NCBI GenBank assembly: GCA_965153455.1
Contig: OZ234500.1
Location: 9,052,001-9,116,000, forward strand
Direction: 5' to 3'
DNA length: 64,000 nucleotides
DNA from: Sphagnum compactum
Lineage: Eukaryota; Bryophyta; Sphagnopsida; Sphagnales
Shown: piece by piece, positions 45,883 to 57,995 of the stretch
Layout of the letters: each line of letters opens with the position of its first letter
Position numbering within the stretch: the first letter of the stretch is position 1
Notes under the pieces: model-generated
Told to the model about the DNA's origin: nothing
The model's input: only the letters and a program-made list of their open reading frames with translations
Databases searched by the model: none
Translations under genes and position numbers: made by a program

Positions 45883-48800
45883 CTTCTCCAAGGATGACAA
45901 ATTCGTAACCAGCTGGTAAATGGACCCAAAACATAAACTGCAAGCCTTCCCTCAATGGATGACAACTCACAACCTAGGTCTGTCCAGATGAAGTACTCAA
46001 GAAAAAAGAAAAAAGGGAGGGAGAGGTTATGCAGAGTGAGCAACAGAAGGAGGGCCAATCGTAAGCTCAAGAACCTGTGACTCTCGTGGGTTATGCTATT
46101 TTGAGGATAACGAAAAAGTTAAGTAATTGACAGCTGGAAGATGTCAGATCTCCATTGAAAAGACGAAAACCACCTGATTGGGCTGAAATCCCAATAAATT
46201 GATTGAATTATGGAAAATGGTCACAACAACTGTTGTTACTAAAATCCATGAGTAAACGTGTAGAGTCTAGGATATTACTAATGTTTTACCAAGTTATAAT
46301 TGGGGTTTTTACCTGACTCCAGTGGCTGACTAGATGAAGCTGTTTGCTGACACAACTGCCAGCTGGCCCAATCTTTATATTATAATAAATGTGTTTTCAA
46401 GTCCTAGGTGGCCTTCAATCATCTGACACGGGTCAGCATCCTTTGTTGCCTGCTGACCCTTGATGACCAATTTAAAGCTGCCATAAAGTTATTAGGGCTC
46501 AAATTAGGGCTAGGTAGGTTCTATTTACGGTTTCATTTGACTTGTGTGTTAATGTGCATAGGTAATAGTTAAGTGAATTGGGGGCTTTTATTTAGTATGT
46601 GTCTTCTGCCAAACCTACCTTTCTCTCTCTCTCTTCATTTGCTTTTGCTCTAAATGAGAAGCCAAGTCTTCAAAACTACCAAAAGCAAGGGAATGTATTC
46701 AGTGCTGTACTTGGAGGGCACCATATATCCATGGATATCCTTCTTAAAAAAGAAGAGTATATTAAGGCTCACTTTAGACAAGGTTTTAAGGAGCAGGGTC
46801 CAATGAAATGAAGCATTCCTATTGATCAATAGCTTTAATTTCGTCCTAAGGCTTTTAGACAAGGGTCCAGGACCAAGACAATCGAAATTGTGATTTAATT
46901 TCATGGCATCATTTTGGAGAGAAAATCATTTGGTCTGGACCAAAAGAAAAAGTTGAAAGGAGAGCTCATGATTTTGAAAACCAAAGTGTAAACTAGGGTA
47001 CAAGGTTGTTCATTTTTTATTTTTTACTTATTATTTATTATTCTTATTTTTTGCTCTCCTCAAATTTTGTAAGAAAGAAAGACATGTTATGAATTGAAAA
47101 TACTGTTGCAGTTCCTTCATTTTTTATTAATTTTAAAATTAACATGAACAATTCTGTGAACCTTCACGAGGTGACTCCTAAAAGGAGTGCATTTTCAGCT
47201 TTTCAAAGGGCACAAAATGAAGGTGAATCAAAAGGTGGGGCAAAAAGCGAAAAGTTGAACGGTCAATTTTCACAAGTGGAAGGAGAGTTGAATTTATACA
47301 AGAGATGCTTAAATTGATTCCCATTTCAAAGAAAAGCACCAAAGAAAAAAAAGATAATTATGATATCTTGTGTCTATGTCCATTCATTGTGTGTAGTAAG
47401 AATTAAAAAAAAAGAACCTCATCCTCTCATATGTCAATCACATATTTTTGATATTGGATCCTCAAATTGAACCCAAAGCCTTTAGACACACTCATTGTAT
47501 CTCAGGAAAAAGCTAGCTTAGACACATTCATCCTATCTTAGGAAAAAGCTTTTAAAAAAAATGTGAATTAGGGTTAAATTCAAGGTTCAATTTTCTTCAA
47601 ATTGGTCCCTGGGCTTTTGATCCCTGGACCACTGTCTAAAGTGGCCCTAAGATATTATGCCTATTTTTTTAATGTAAGATCCATCCCACTCTTAAAGAGT
47701 AGGTGTAAGACCAAGTCTCTCGTATAGGGCTCACGATCTGCATCTGTTCAGGTTCACCTGAGGCCTTGGTATGGGTAAAGCCCATTTGGCTTGGGTATGA
47801 GACATTCACAAAAGGCATCCTACTACTGCATCGTCCTAAGCCCCTGACTTTGGGAATGCTCCCCACACCGTGGCTTTTAACCTACACTCAACATCCCCTT
47901 TCAAAAATGATTAGTAACAGAGAGAAAGCAGGATTTCATGAATAGGGCATGTTGGCCATCAAAATGTAATAAAACTAGATTATGTAAATTGGGGAAGCCT
48001 GAGGGTTAGTTTTCAAATGATTAAAAAAATCTTCCCCATTCTATTGTGTGACATTATGACTCATAAAAGTTATAACTTTACACAAAGCGTGCTTAGGCCT
48101 CTACACGTTTGGGTATTTTGTCTTTCTCAGCAGGATTGAAGTTTGAACCCTAAGTGCATCATTTATTGCTTATGTTGAGTTGATGAGGGGAGAGGGCAGG
48201 AGGGGAGGAGAACATAGATTGGGGTGATCACTATTAAATGCGCTGGTCGCAATATCTGCTTCCCTTCCCTGGAGGTGGGGGGGGGGGGAAACGGATGGGT
48301 GGGCATCTGGGGTTTGTGTGTTGTTGGGCAATTTAGAAGTGAGTGCTCAAGTCTATGGTCAGAAGCTCTCAAATTGCAAAATTAAACCTTTTTAGTTTTT
48401 TTACAATCGTGTGATGAAATTGAGATCACATTCCTCAACGTTTTTACAATAAATATGTCTCGCCATCCTTGCCCCATCCATGGCCAATTGGGGTTATCCT
48501 TTTGCACACTTTTGCATTCCACCCAAGGGCCAGTTCAGATGAGCATGGATACACCACACACGCCTGCACATCATGCCCAATAATTTAATTAGCAACTAGC
48601 AAAACATAAAAAGAGAAGACAGAAAAACCAAGCTTCAACTTTCTAATAATGATGTGTGCAACATAGCAACATCCATGCCTTCTCTCAAGAGTGTCAGAAA
48701 CAGTATGCATTTTTCACAAAAAAATTTCATAAAATCTCAATTTTGATGTTTCAAACTTATATCAATAGGTATAAGTGCACCATACTACCTACAATTTTAA

Positions 48801-51612
48801 CAAAGACTTTAATGGTACATCCATACCTTAAGATAGGTATTTGTTTGTTTTATTTGGACGCAATCGGACCATAACGCTTGCAAATTGTAGGGCTCCTGTT
48901 TAGGTTATGTTGAAAAGCCCTTGACAAGGCAGTGTGTATCTTTGTCATTTAATAGTTTTCAGGCCAACAAAGCAAATGTTATGAAATGAAAGTGATTTCC
49001 GTTGATGGAAATAAAAATAAAATGAATTTAACACAATCCCCTAAAAATTCTGAAATAAAGCCACTTCAATCGGAATAACATTGAGATCTGTGACTTTATG
49101 ACATTTGACAAGCGAACAAGCCAGGGGCCCACTAGTTCTGGATGTGAGGATGATCATGAATTTATAGTTATATTTTGGGTATAGGGTTTTGGTTTAGTGT
49201 TTTCTCTTTTGACCTAAGGGTGTAGTTGTCTATGTTTAACATTCAGCAATTTAGGTACGTCTTGACGTTTAAAGGTGACACCCCCCCCCCCACAAAAAAT
49301 AAGTAGAGATTTCAATCAGATATAAATCTACAGTTTGTTTGCCCTTCCTAAGAACACCCTACCTATTATTCTGGGGTACTTATTTCTGTTTCATATTAAT
49401 TAGCTGGGGGTGCCTCACAAGTCCAACTTTTTTTCTTTTTTTTTTGCAATGAGCCAACTTGATTGGCCCATCACAAAAAAGTTGAAACTATAGAGGCTCC
49501 CCAAAATGGAAGATTCCATGGAAAGATGGAGTGCCTCTCCCTTTGGCCCGCCTATTTGGGTGAGAAGGGGAGGACTTTGGGCAAAACGTATGTGATTAAA
49601 GCGAGGTACTATTGGGAACACCAATGGGGAACACATTGGGAACCTGATGGGAACTCATTGGGAACTTGAAATGAACAGATGAAAAACAAAAAAATCCTCC
49701 TCCACCCCCCCCCCCAACACCCAAAACTTAAAAGATAAAAAATTTCAAGGAACTTTGAGTGCATGCTGAGCCTTCCCATTCGCAGTATGAAATTTCTATT
49801 TCCAAAACTGTTTTTTGGCCTAGGCTAATACCCCCATTATAAACTGGGGGTACTTATTCATTGAGATCTCCCAAATGATGGCCTCCCTTGTCACAGGCTT
49901 GGCACACTTGGAAAGCCCTCATCCATGACCAAGGCAGTTTTGTAATATTTAAAACTTATGGTGCTAGAATTATTGAATATTAGACAATATTGTCACTAAG
50001 AATCAAGAAAGTAAGTTTTTTTAGGAGATTGGGGTGCCCTCTTGATATAGTGGAAAAGTCCTCAATGGGTTTAATGGATGCAATTACATAATTTTTACCA
50101 AAGGTGTGGGAGATATGGAATTTTGAGTAATTTCTTTCCTTGAAAACTCAATCAAAATTCAACAAAATCATAACTAGAGTTATTTTTTGAGTTCACACTT
50201 GAGCCAAAGCGCACAGGCGACACTAGTTATTTCTGAATAAGAGAGATTCAAAAACCCAAGTTTCAAAATTCCAGAAAAGAAAAGTCGCACTTTTGGGTTT
50301 GGGGGGGGGGTCCAAATTTTTTCCCATGCCCAAACAGGCAGAGGCTCCGATTTTGGTGGCAGAGAAGACTCTAGGAGCAATCGGTTTTAGCGGAGGTGCA
50401 AAAAGGGGGGCTAAAGTTAGCGTGACAGACTTTGCTGTGCTGTTTTGGCGATGATGCTGCTTTGGGTGGGTGGGTGGGTGTGTGTGTTATTGCACTTGCA
50501 GATGCTGCTGCTGCTGATCACCACTCTACTATTGCAGCACACTCGCAGCATCGTTGTTGTTGCATCCCAGCAGCAATTAGTCTTCCCTTCTTCTCCAACA
50601 CTATCTTCTTCTTCTTCTTCTTCTTCAAGATCAATAGCTTTTGCTTCTCTCTCTGCAGCTTCACTCATCTTCTTCCCTGCCACAATTCCCGCAATGCTAG
50701 GTCTCACTGCGATTTGTTAGATCCGAAGCATTGTTTCCACTTGATGTACTCGCGTGTTTCTATTAGTCATTCGCAGACTGCGGCTCCTGCTCCTCTCCTT
50801 TTCTTTCTAGGATTGTTTTTCCCACACGATTAGTGTGCCCCTGAGAGAGAGAGAGAGAAAGAAAAAAGACAACTTTTGCATTGTTGGTTGTGGGTTGTGG
50901 TCCCACCCCTTCTCCCCTTCCTCTTTCTCTTCTTACAAAAGGTATTGCTGCCGCCTCCCATCTTCTTCTTCTTCGTTTTTGGCTTTTTGTTTTTTTTTTT
51001 GCACGAGCTCTGGGTTTGTTTGTTTGTTTTTTTTTTTTTTTTTTTTTTTTTTTGCGGTGGATGGTTGTTTTTCGCTACAGTTGTGGGTTTTGGTGAGTTT
51101 CCGGCTTCGAACTTTTGTTGGGTGAATAATAGCGAGAGACGATAAATGGCGTCAGCACCCGAAAAGGTCAAAGGATTCGTCGCAGAGTTGCAGCAGCAGC
51201 AGATTCGGGAAAGTATATGGGTTGAGTGAGAAATTCGGGAAGGAAAAGAAGAAAAAAAAAGGTTTTCGCAGAAGGGTGGATTGTTTCCTCTTTTGTGCTC
51301 GGATTCTCTTCGACTCTTTTTTTTAGGGGCGGGGGGGGGGGAAGTTAGACATTTTGAGAAAGAAGATTAGAGCTTTCCTTTATAGATAGATCGCAAATCT
51401 CGCGTAAGTGTACTTTGGGTGTTCAAATAAATCTCAAGAGACAATATTGCAACAACGTCTGGGCTGTGGGCGATGTTTCCTGAGCTGCTGAGCTTTATTC
51501 TATGGAGGATTCTGATTCAGCAGACTACTACAGCTGGGGGGGAAAGAGAGAGAAGGACGAGGAGCAGCAGCTTTGATGGCAATAGCTTCAGAACGGAGCT
51601 TTGTTTCCAGCA

Positions 51613-51645
<33 letters not shown>

Positions 51646-52138
51646 GTGTTGTTGAGAGAAGAAAGCTGTGCTTTGTCGCTGCTCTGGTTTCATCATCTTT
51701 GATCTTCCATCTTTGAACTTCCATGGAGCTGCTTCTATCTTTGGTTCTCATGGGTGCTATTGCTTCGACCTAATTTCTTTCTGTGCCTCCTGTGCTTTTG
51801 GGTGCTCACCGTTGTTGGATTTGCACGCAGTAAAGACCCAAAAACCTCCACACTGTACTGAAGAAGACGACGAAGAAGAAGTCCTCCAGAATGCCTACTA
51901 ACAGAGCAAAGTTTCCAGTTTGGTCGACCTACGCTACTGTATTCGGAGGTGGGTGGTGGGAGGCGACAAGGTTGAGGAGTAGGTAATCTGGAAACACAGA
52001 AAGAAAGAGCAGCAGGGGGGGGAAGAAGAAATGGGTGCTGCGAGAATTTGGCCAAAGTTGAGTCCTTGGAGAATTGGGTGAAGTTGAGGAAGCAGCAAAA
52101 GTGGGAGAACTGGGAGGGAGCTTGCCTGCCTGCCTTTG
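45883..52138. other. Intergenic interval leading into the NPH3 gene leader
   Basis: No gene recognised from 45900 to about 51000. Around 47669-47890 is a copy of the dispersed repeat that also occurs in pieces near 272, 37875 and 38525. Homopolymer runs of C or G (about 48277, 49280, 49706, 50300 and 51331) and a short ATTGGGAAC-type tandem at about 49609-49670 stand out. 51000-52138 is probably promoter and 5' leader of the NPH3 gene: a 27-base T run at 51027-51053, (GAT)n at about 51613-51645 and purine-rich stretches. A 5' UTR intron there is possible but not demonstrable. Confidence 0.4.
47669..47890. repeat. Dispersed repeat, most complete copy
   Basis: Begins ATGTAAGATCCATCCCACTC and ends near GGGAATGCTCCCCACACCGT with GGCTTTTAACCTACACT. 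The left part matches about 272 and 37875; the right part matches about 38525-38632. It is non-coding. Whether it is a SINE or a MITE cannot be told: no convincing Pol III boxes and only weak end symmetry. Confidence 0.5.
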
Positions 52139-54091
52139 ATGATGGGGTCCATGAAGCTGGGATCGAAACCTGAAGCTTTTCAAAGAAGAGGGCAAGCTTG
52201 GTTTTGCACATCAGGGCTTGCGAGTGACATCAAGATCAAAGTAGAACAGATGACATTTCATCTCCACAAGTTTCCCTTGGTGTCAAGGAGTGGCAGATTG
52301 GCAAAGCTGGTGGAGGAGATGTCAGAGGAGGACGACAATGAAGAGTCATCTGGATGTCAGATTCAGCTCGTTGACATCCCTGGAGGTGCTGAAGCTTTTG
52401 AGCTTGCAGCCAAGTTCTGTTACCAAGTGAAGGTGGAATTGACTGCAACAAATGTTGTGGCTCTGCGATGCGTGGCTGAGTATTTGGAGATGACTGAGGA
52501 ATTTGGAGATGGAAACCTAATTGCGAAAACAGAAGCTTTTCTCCAGCAAGTGGTTCTTCGGAGTTGGCCGGACTCTGTGCGAGCCCTTGAGAGCTGTTCC
52601 TCATCAATGCCACAGGTGGAGGAGCTGGGAATAGTAGAGAAGCTCATCCATTCTGTTTGTGTTAAAGCATGTACTGATCCTTCCTTGGTCGGTTGGCCCA
52701 TTCCTGAACATCACAGCTTGCTGCAAAGCCCTGGTGGGAGTGTGCTATGGAATGGAATCAGCACTGGTGCTCGTGCTCGTGCAATTCGAACAGATTGGTG
52801 GTATGATGATCTTTCCACTCTAAGCTTGCCACTTCTTGAAAGAGTGATTGCTGGTCTGGAAGCTAGAGGAACAAGACCTGAGAGCATTGCTGGAGCTCTT
52901 GTGCATTATGCAAAGAAATCGTTGCCAGGCCTGCACAGGCGGCATAGTGGTCGTGATGCCTGTACACATGGTCCTCTTGTGCCTGCAACCGTCGCTCCTG
53001 CCGAGGATGATCAGCGAATCATGTTGGAAACAATTGAAGCTCGATTGCCGTCAATGAAGGGAGTTGTATCAACATGCTTCCTGTTTGGATTGCTGCGTAC
53101 TGCAATGATCTTGAATGCAAATGCAAGGTGTAAGAGTAACTTGGAGAGAAGGATAGGGATGCAGTTGGAGCAAGCGATGCTTGATGAATTGCTGATGCCA
53201 AACTACTCATATATTGAAGAAACGCTCTATGATATTGATGTTGTACAGCGGATTTTGGATCACTTTCTGCTTTTGGATCAGAATTCACCACCTGGATCAG
53301 ATGAAGAAGGTCCTCTCCTCGGATCACCATCTCTGAGTCCCATCATGATGGTCGCCAAGCTGCTTGATGCTTACCTTGCAGAGGTTGCACCAGATGTCAA
53401 TCTAAAACCTGCGAAATTCCAGGCTTTAGCAGAGGCGCTGCCTGACTACTCCAGGCGTCTTGATGATGGATTGTATAGAGCAGTTGACATTTTCCTGAAG
53501 GCACATCCTTGGCTTTCTGAGGCAGAAAGGGAGCGGGTTTGCAAGATAATGGATTGCCAGAAGCTGTCCTTGGAGGCTTGCACACATGCAGCCCAGAATG
53601 AGAGACTTCCATTACGTGTTGTTGTGCAGGTTCTTTTCTTTGAACAGCTCCAGCTGCGGACTGCCATAGCTGGTTCTTTCCTCGTGTCAGATAATCTAGG
53701 TCCCTCGGGTCAACAAGTGAGACCAAGCACTCTCGGTGAAGCTGGGGGTGCAACTCAGGCAGGAATGCGAGGTGGAGATGGATGGGTGAATGTGGTTCAT
53801 GAGAATCAAGTGCTCAAGGGGAATATGGACAGGATGCTGAGCCGAGTGAGCCAGCTAGAACGTGAGTGCAACACTATGAGGCATGAGATTGAGAAGCTTC
53901 ATCGAGGAAAGGGTCCCCTCAACACTCTTTCCAAAGCATTGGGTTGCAATTCAAGGTCACCAATCACGCCTGTGACAGGAGACATTCCAACTAACCAGAA
54001 TCTCAATGGAGGTGCAAGCCTCTCGAAAGAACACCTCCGTCAAAGGCATCCACCAACAGTACATGCTCGAAGCAGCTCCAGTCTTTCGTGA
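52139..54091 (+). CDS. BTB/POZ and NPH3 domain protein (NPH3/RPT2-like family), intronless coding sequence
   Basis: Plant-specific adaptor family; members link phototropins or AGC kinases to CUL3 ubiquitin ligase and to auxin-dependent growth. 650 residues. The N-terminus MKLGSKPEAFQR is typical of the family. BTB domain about residues 28-130 (SDIKIKVEQMTFHLHKFPLV; FELAAKFCYQVKVELTATNV). NPH3 domain about 219-500 (WWYDDLSTLSLPLLERVIAG; AGALVHYAKKSLPGL; MDCQKLSLEACTHAAQNERL then PLRVVVQVLFFEQLQLR). A coiled coil follows at about 556-592 and a Ser-rich tail ends ARSSSSLS. Starts at 52139, 52142 and 52151 are all possible; 52139 is the first ATG. The uninterrupted frame is notable because neighbours are intron-rich and family members usually carry introns. 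Exact subgroup not determined. Confidence 0.93.
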   Translation: MMGSMKLGSKPEAFQRRGQAWFCTSGLASDIKIKVEQMTFHLHKFPLVSRSGRLAKLVEEMSEEDDNEESSGCQIQLVDIPGGAEAFELAAKFCYQVKVELTATNVVALRCVAEYLEMTEEFGDGNLIAKTEAFLQQVVLRSWPDSVRALESCSSSMPQVEELGIVEKLIHSVCVKACTDPSLVGWPIPEHHSLLQSPGGSVLWNGISTGARARAIRTDWWYDDLSTLSLPLLERVIAGLEARGTRPESIAGALVHYAKKSLPGLHRRHSGRDACTHGPLVPATVAPAEDDQRIMLETIEARLPSMKGVVSTCFLFGLLRTAMILNANARCKSNLERRIGMQLEQAMLDELLMPNYSYIEETLYDIDVVQRILDHFLLLDQNSPPGSDEEGPLLGSPSLSPIMMVAKLLDAYLAEVAPDVNLKPAKFQALAEALPDYSRRLDDGLYRAVDIFLKAHPWLSEAERERVCKIMDCQKLSLEACTHAAQNERLPLRVVVQVLFFEQLQLRTAIAGSFLVSDNLGPSGQQVRPSTLGEAGGATQAGMRGGDGWVNVVHENQVLKGNMDRMLSRVSQLERECNTMRHEIEKLHRGKGPLNTLSKALGCNSRSPITPVTGDIPTNQNLNGGASLSKEHLRQRHPPTVHARSSSSLS

Positions 54092-57000
54092 GTGAGGATT
54101 CTTTGTTTTCTGCAGATGGGCAACCAAATCTTTCATCTCTTTTTGTTGCGGAGAAGGTGCTGCCACAATCCTTTTCAGTATGACATGATGAATTTGACAG
54201 GCATTTTATTGGAGCGTTTGGAAAGCTGCCTCTTTTATTTCAAGGTTGGGATGATCACAAATTGACTCTTTGGAAATCTGCAGGGAGCAAGCATTTGTCA
54301 TCAATTGTTTTGTTGGATAAAAATATTCAAGGCATGAACATAGAGTCACTGCCGGTGTGGTTTGTGAAATCCCATACATTTCACAATCCTTTACAGAAAT
54401 GAAGACTTCAGCATGCTAGATTATCTTCTGTGCCCAAAATCCTCATTGGAGATGATGGCAGGGATGAAGGCTGGAAGTGGGAGCAAGAGCAGAATGATGG
54501 ATGAAAGTTGATCCTTCGCAAGGATTCAGTGCATTTCATCCAATTCTGATCTTCTAAGGAATGCCCAGACTCATTTGTTCAGACAGATCAAAATATTTGC
54601 AAGTGCAGGAAGCAGGTTTTGTACAAAACTGCAAAAATTGGGTGGAAACTCTTGCAGTCTGAACATCAGAAGATCTGACTCCTCTTTCTGTTCTGGAGTT
54701 ATGGCCATCTCTCAAGCATCGTGATGGGGGAAGGAAAGGAAAGCTCTTGGAACGAGAGGAAGGATGGTGCCCATTTCCTCATTGACGATTTGCAGGTCAG
54801 TACTCGATCTGTCTTCCCAACCCTGAAAGGGAGTGTTACAAACTGTATGTGGTTTCAGTGGCAATGATTGAATGCTGAAGTTGTCTACGCTCATCCAATC
54901 AAAGTCTGGTCCCTGCTCTTTTGCAACTTGGTCAATCCACTGGCATTTGTAGTGACCCACCCACCACCGCTCATAAATCCAACATATTTTAGGCCCTCTC
55001 ATAAACACAAAAAAAGCTTGGGAGAATTTATAGATCTCCTTGGGCCTTCTTGTGTTGCTTTGTATGCAGCTTGTGATTTGATTAAATTTTTTTTGACTCA
55101 ATAATAAAGAATTGAAACACTTTGGCTCATCCTCATTTTGAGCACATTTCAAAGTGTGAGGTATCTTGGAATGGGGGAAGTGTGGTGGTTTATACTAATG
55201 TACTCTTACTATGGATGTGGAAAATGGTATATCAATCTAGCAGATGAGTGCTGGAGTGGCTGAATTATACCTTTGCAGAATACAGGCTCTTTTGGGTGGT
55301 GAAAAAAACCATTGTGCATGAAGTGAAAATGGGATTATTTGGGCCAGAGTGAACCAGGACCCACCAGTGCACCATGCAGGATTGATGGATGGTATGTGAA
55401 CAGGAAACACATTTCTCTTGTATTTCTGTCCCGAAACTAATCATGGTCAGTAGCTATGTACTAACCATCCACATGTATCTACCTACGTAGTAGCCACCAA
55501 GTGCCTCACCTAATTCCATTCCCTACCTACTTACCTATGATACTTCCTCACTTACACAGGTGGCATAGGTAGTGTGAGTGAAAGTAGGAGGGTTGCACAT
55601 ATAGGAAAGTTGGCAGGGTAGGCTAATAGGTTACCTCTGTAACTTATCAGCCTACTTACTTTCCTGCCTAGGTAACCACATATGGAAGTGTGGAAGCAGG
55701 TAGGGAATGCAAGTTACTAGCATCCATTTGAACTTTGAAGTTCCCAACAAATGATGACCTCCCTGTTCATAAGACCTGGTGAATATTCCTTTAAATGTGA
55801 GAGAACATGTGAAAACTAACTATGTTTGGTGAACATGAAGTTCCCAACAAAAAGTATGAACTCACACTTGGTCCCAAATGAAATTAAATCCATTGAACAT
55901 GTAAATAACTGCCACACACACATTTTCACTACTAGTTGGTATGATGGAAAAGAACTACATGTGGTGAACATGCAACACACATCCATACATCTAGAGTTCT
56001 TACCAATTTTGGCCGGATATTGAAAAGCAACTTGGGTATCAACCCGGTTCAAGGTATGTGTACCAGATAGACAACCTGCCAGTTATATTTACACGAGATA
56101 CTTAATACAAAACCTGTTCGGCAAAGTATTCGGGTTTATGATACCCTTGAATACCCAATTGGTAGGGTATCGCTTTTTTGAAAAGTCAATACCTTACCTT
56201 GACCCATGTGTGGACCTCTCTCATTCACCTAGGTTTATTTTTCTATCATCCTCTTTTATCATCTTCATTTATTCATTTTCATCCAATGTTTTTCAGCCAT
56301 TTATGTTTCGTTTTGCCCTAAACTTAAAATCATAAATTTGAGTCATTTGATGTTTCCATCACCTTTCACTTTGGCTTTTGACTACATGGCTTGTTTTGTT
56401 TTTTTGCTAGAACTTAGGATGGATTCCTTGAAACTGTACGTAGATTTAAAAATCTTTGTAATTGTTAGTTGCAATTTTGTGCTTTCCTTTCAATGGTATG
56501 AACATCAATTGATTTTTGTAATGGATTGATCAAAGTTGGAATCGAGGAACTACACTAGGAATGTGAGATTTGGTTTCAATGCACTCTTTTGTCAACATTT
56601 CTAAAACATTGAGTTGATTTCTACAAAATTTAAGTAAGTTGTCTCCTTTACAATCAATGTTTGTGTGTCATATGAGTCCTGAGTAGCCTTTTCTAATATG
56701 ACTAAGTTCATGAAGTTGTTTGATTACGAGGAGGTTCAAACTTTTTGTTTGAAAACTTTGTCTCACCTTTTTGGTTTTAGAGTTTCTATTTTAAAGTTTT
56801 GTCCTTTAATTGCAAGCCTTGTTTTAGAGTTTAAAAAAAAAGTTTTGTCCTTTAATTGCAAGCCTTGTTTTAGAGTTTTTTTTTTAAAAAATTGTCCTTT
56901 AATTGCAAGCCTTGTTTTAGAGTTTAAAAAAAAAGTTTTGTCCTTTAATTCCAAGCCTTGTTTTAAAGCTTTGTTTTATAGTTTTTGAAAAAAGTTTTGT

Positions 57001-57995
57001 CCTTTAATTCCAAGCTTTGTTTTAAAGCTCTATCCTTTAATTCCAAGGTTTGTTTTAAAATTATGTTTTAAAGTTCTATCATTTTCAATATTACAAAACA
57101 CCTTATAAAGTTCATTGTCTCATGAGCTTTCACAATCACTATCTACTTGAACGCTAGGGTTTATTTCTTTTATGAATCACCACCAATGTTTTTCTTTACA
57201 TGCTTAAAGTTGAAAGGCTAACAACCAAAACCTTATTGTTGCTTTGACACCTATTATTTGTGCTTGAAAGTTTCAAAACCCTATTTTGCATTAGGGTCTT
57301 GAATTTTGATTCTTTAGGTGAGAATTTTAGTACCAAATTGTTGTACGACTCTTACCAAATCCCATTGCATCCAAAATGATTTGTTTGTAATCAATAACAA
57401 GCTCCTAATCAATTTTAGAGTTCATTATTTTTTTCCCACAAAGTTAAAGGCAAATGGTAGAAATGAAAACATTCAACTTGAATGAAGACTTGCAACAACT
57501 TTATGATGATGTTGTTGACTTGGAAATGGGGAATTTAATTGAGGTTTCAAGGCTAGTGGTTGGTTTAATTTCAATGCTAAGTGGATTAGCAATGCTTCCG
57601 AAAGCATTGAAATCTCGAGCAACTTAAATGCAAAAGTTAAAATTACATGTGAAATATTAAACGTTCAATTAACCTTGAATAAGCAAGCATCGACCCCTCA
57701 CCACATTTTGCCTTTCCCTTGACATTTTTTTTGTGGTGACTGACATTAATAAACCTTATTGTATTACACCTCAAACCATGCGTTGTGTTGTTTGCCACTT
57801 TGTTTTCTAGACTTGTAATTATGGTACTACCATTAAGAAATGGAAAATGTCTGATTTGATACAACCAACATGGTATTATTTTTATGAAGAAACACATTTT
57901 GATTAAAAATCTAACTGCTTGGCATAGTGAAAAAATTTAACTTTTGATAATAGGGAGTATTAATTGGAAAAATCTAAAAAAGGTCTACTATTGGT
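54092..57995. other. NPH3 3' region and intergenic repeats
   Basis: The first kilobase may hold the NPH3 3' UTR; an AATAAA occurs at 55103-55108, far from the stop. 55440-55720 is another ACCTAC/GTAGGT-rich block resembling the texture of 26260-27105. 56020-56190 contains GGGTATC motifs, some repeated near 60340-60420, that could mark the outer parts of the decayed hAT element. A tandem array lies at 56796-57080. No gene recognised. Confidence 0.4.
56796..57080. repeat. Tandem repeat, ~47-60 bp units, at least 5 copies
   Basis: Each unit contains GTCCTTTAATTGCAAGCCTT (or TTCCAAGC) followed by GTTTTAGAGTTT and a run of A or T. Units start near 56800, 56847, 56894, 56940, 57000 and 57032, becoming more diverged to the right. 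Confidence 0.8.

Noticed and set aside
50417-51171. Open frames with poly-Glu, poly-Ser or poly-Phe runs on both strands
   Set aside because: These come from CTT/GAA and T-run simple repeats in the region upstream of the NPH3 gene, not from conserved protein sequence.
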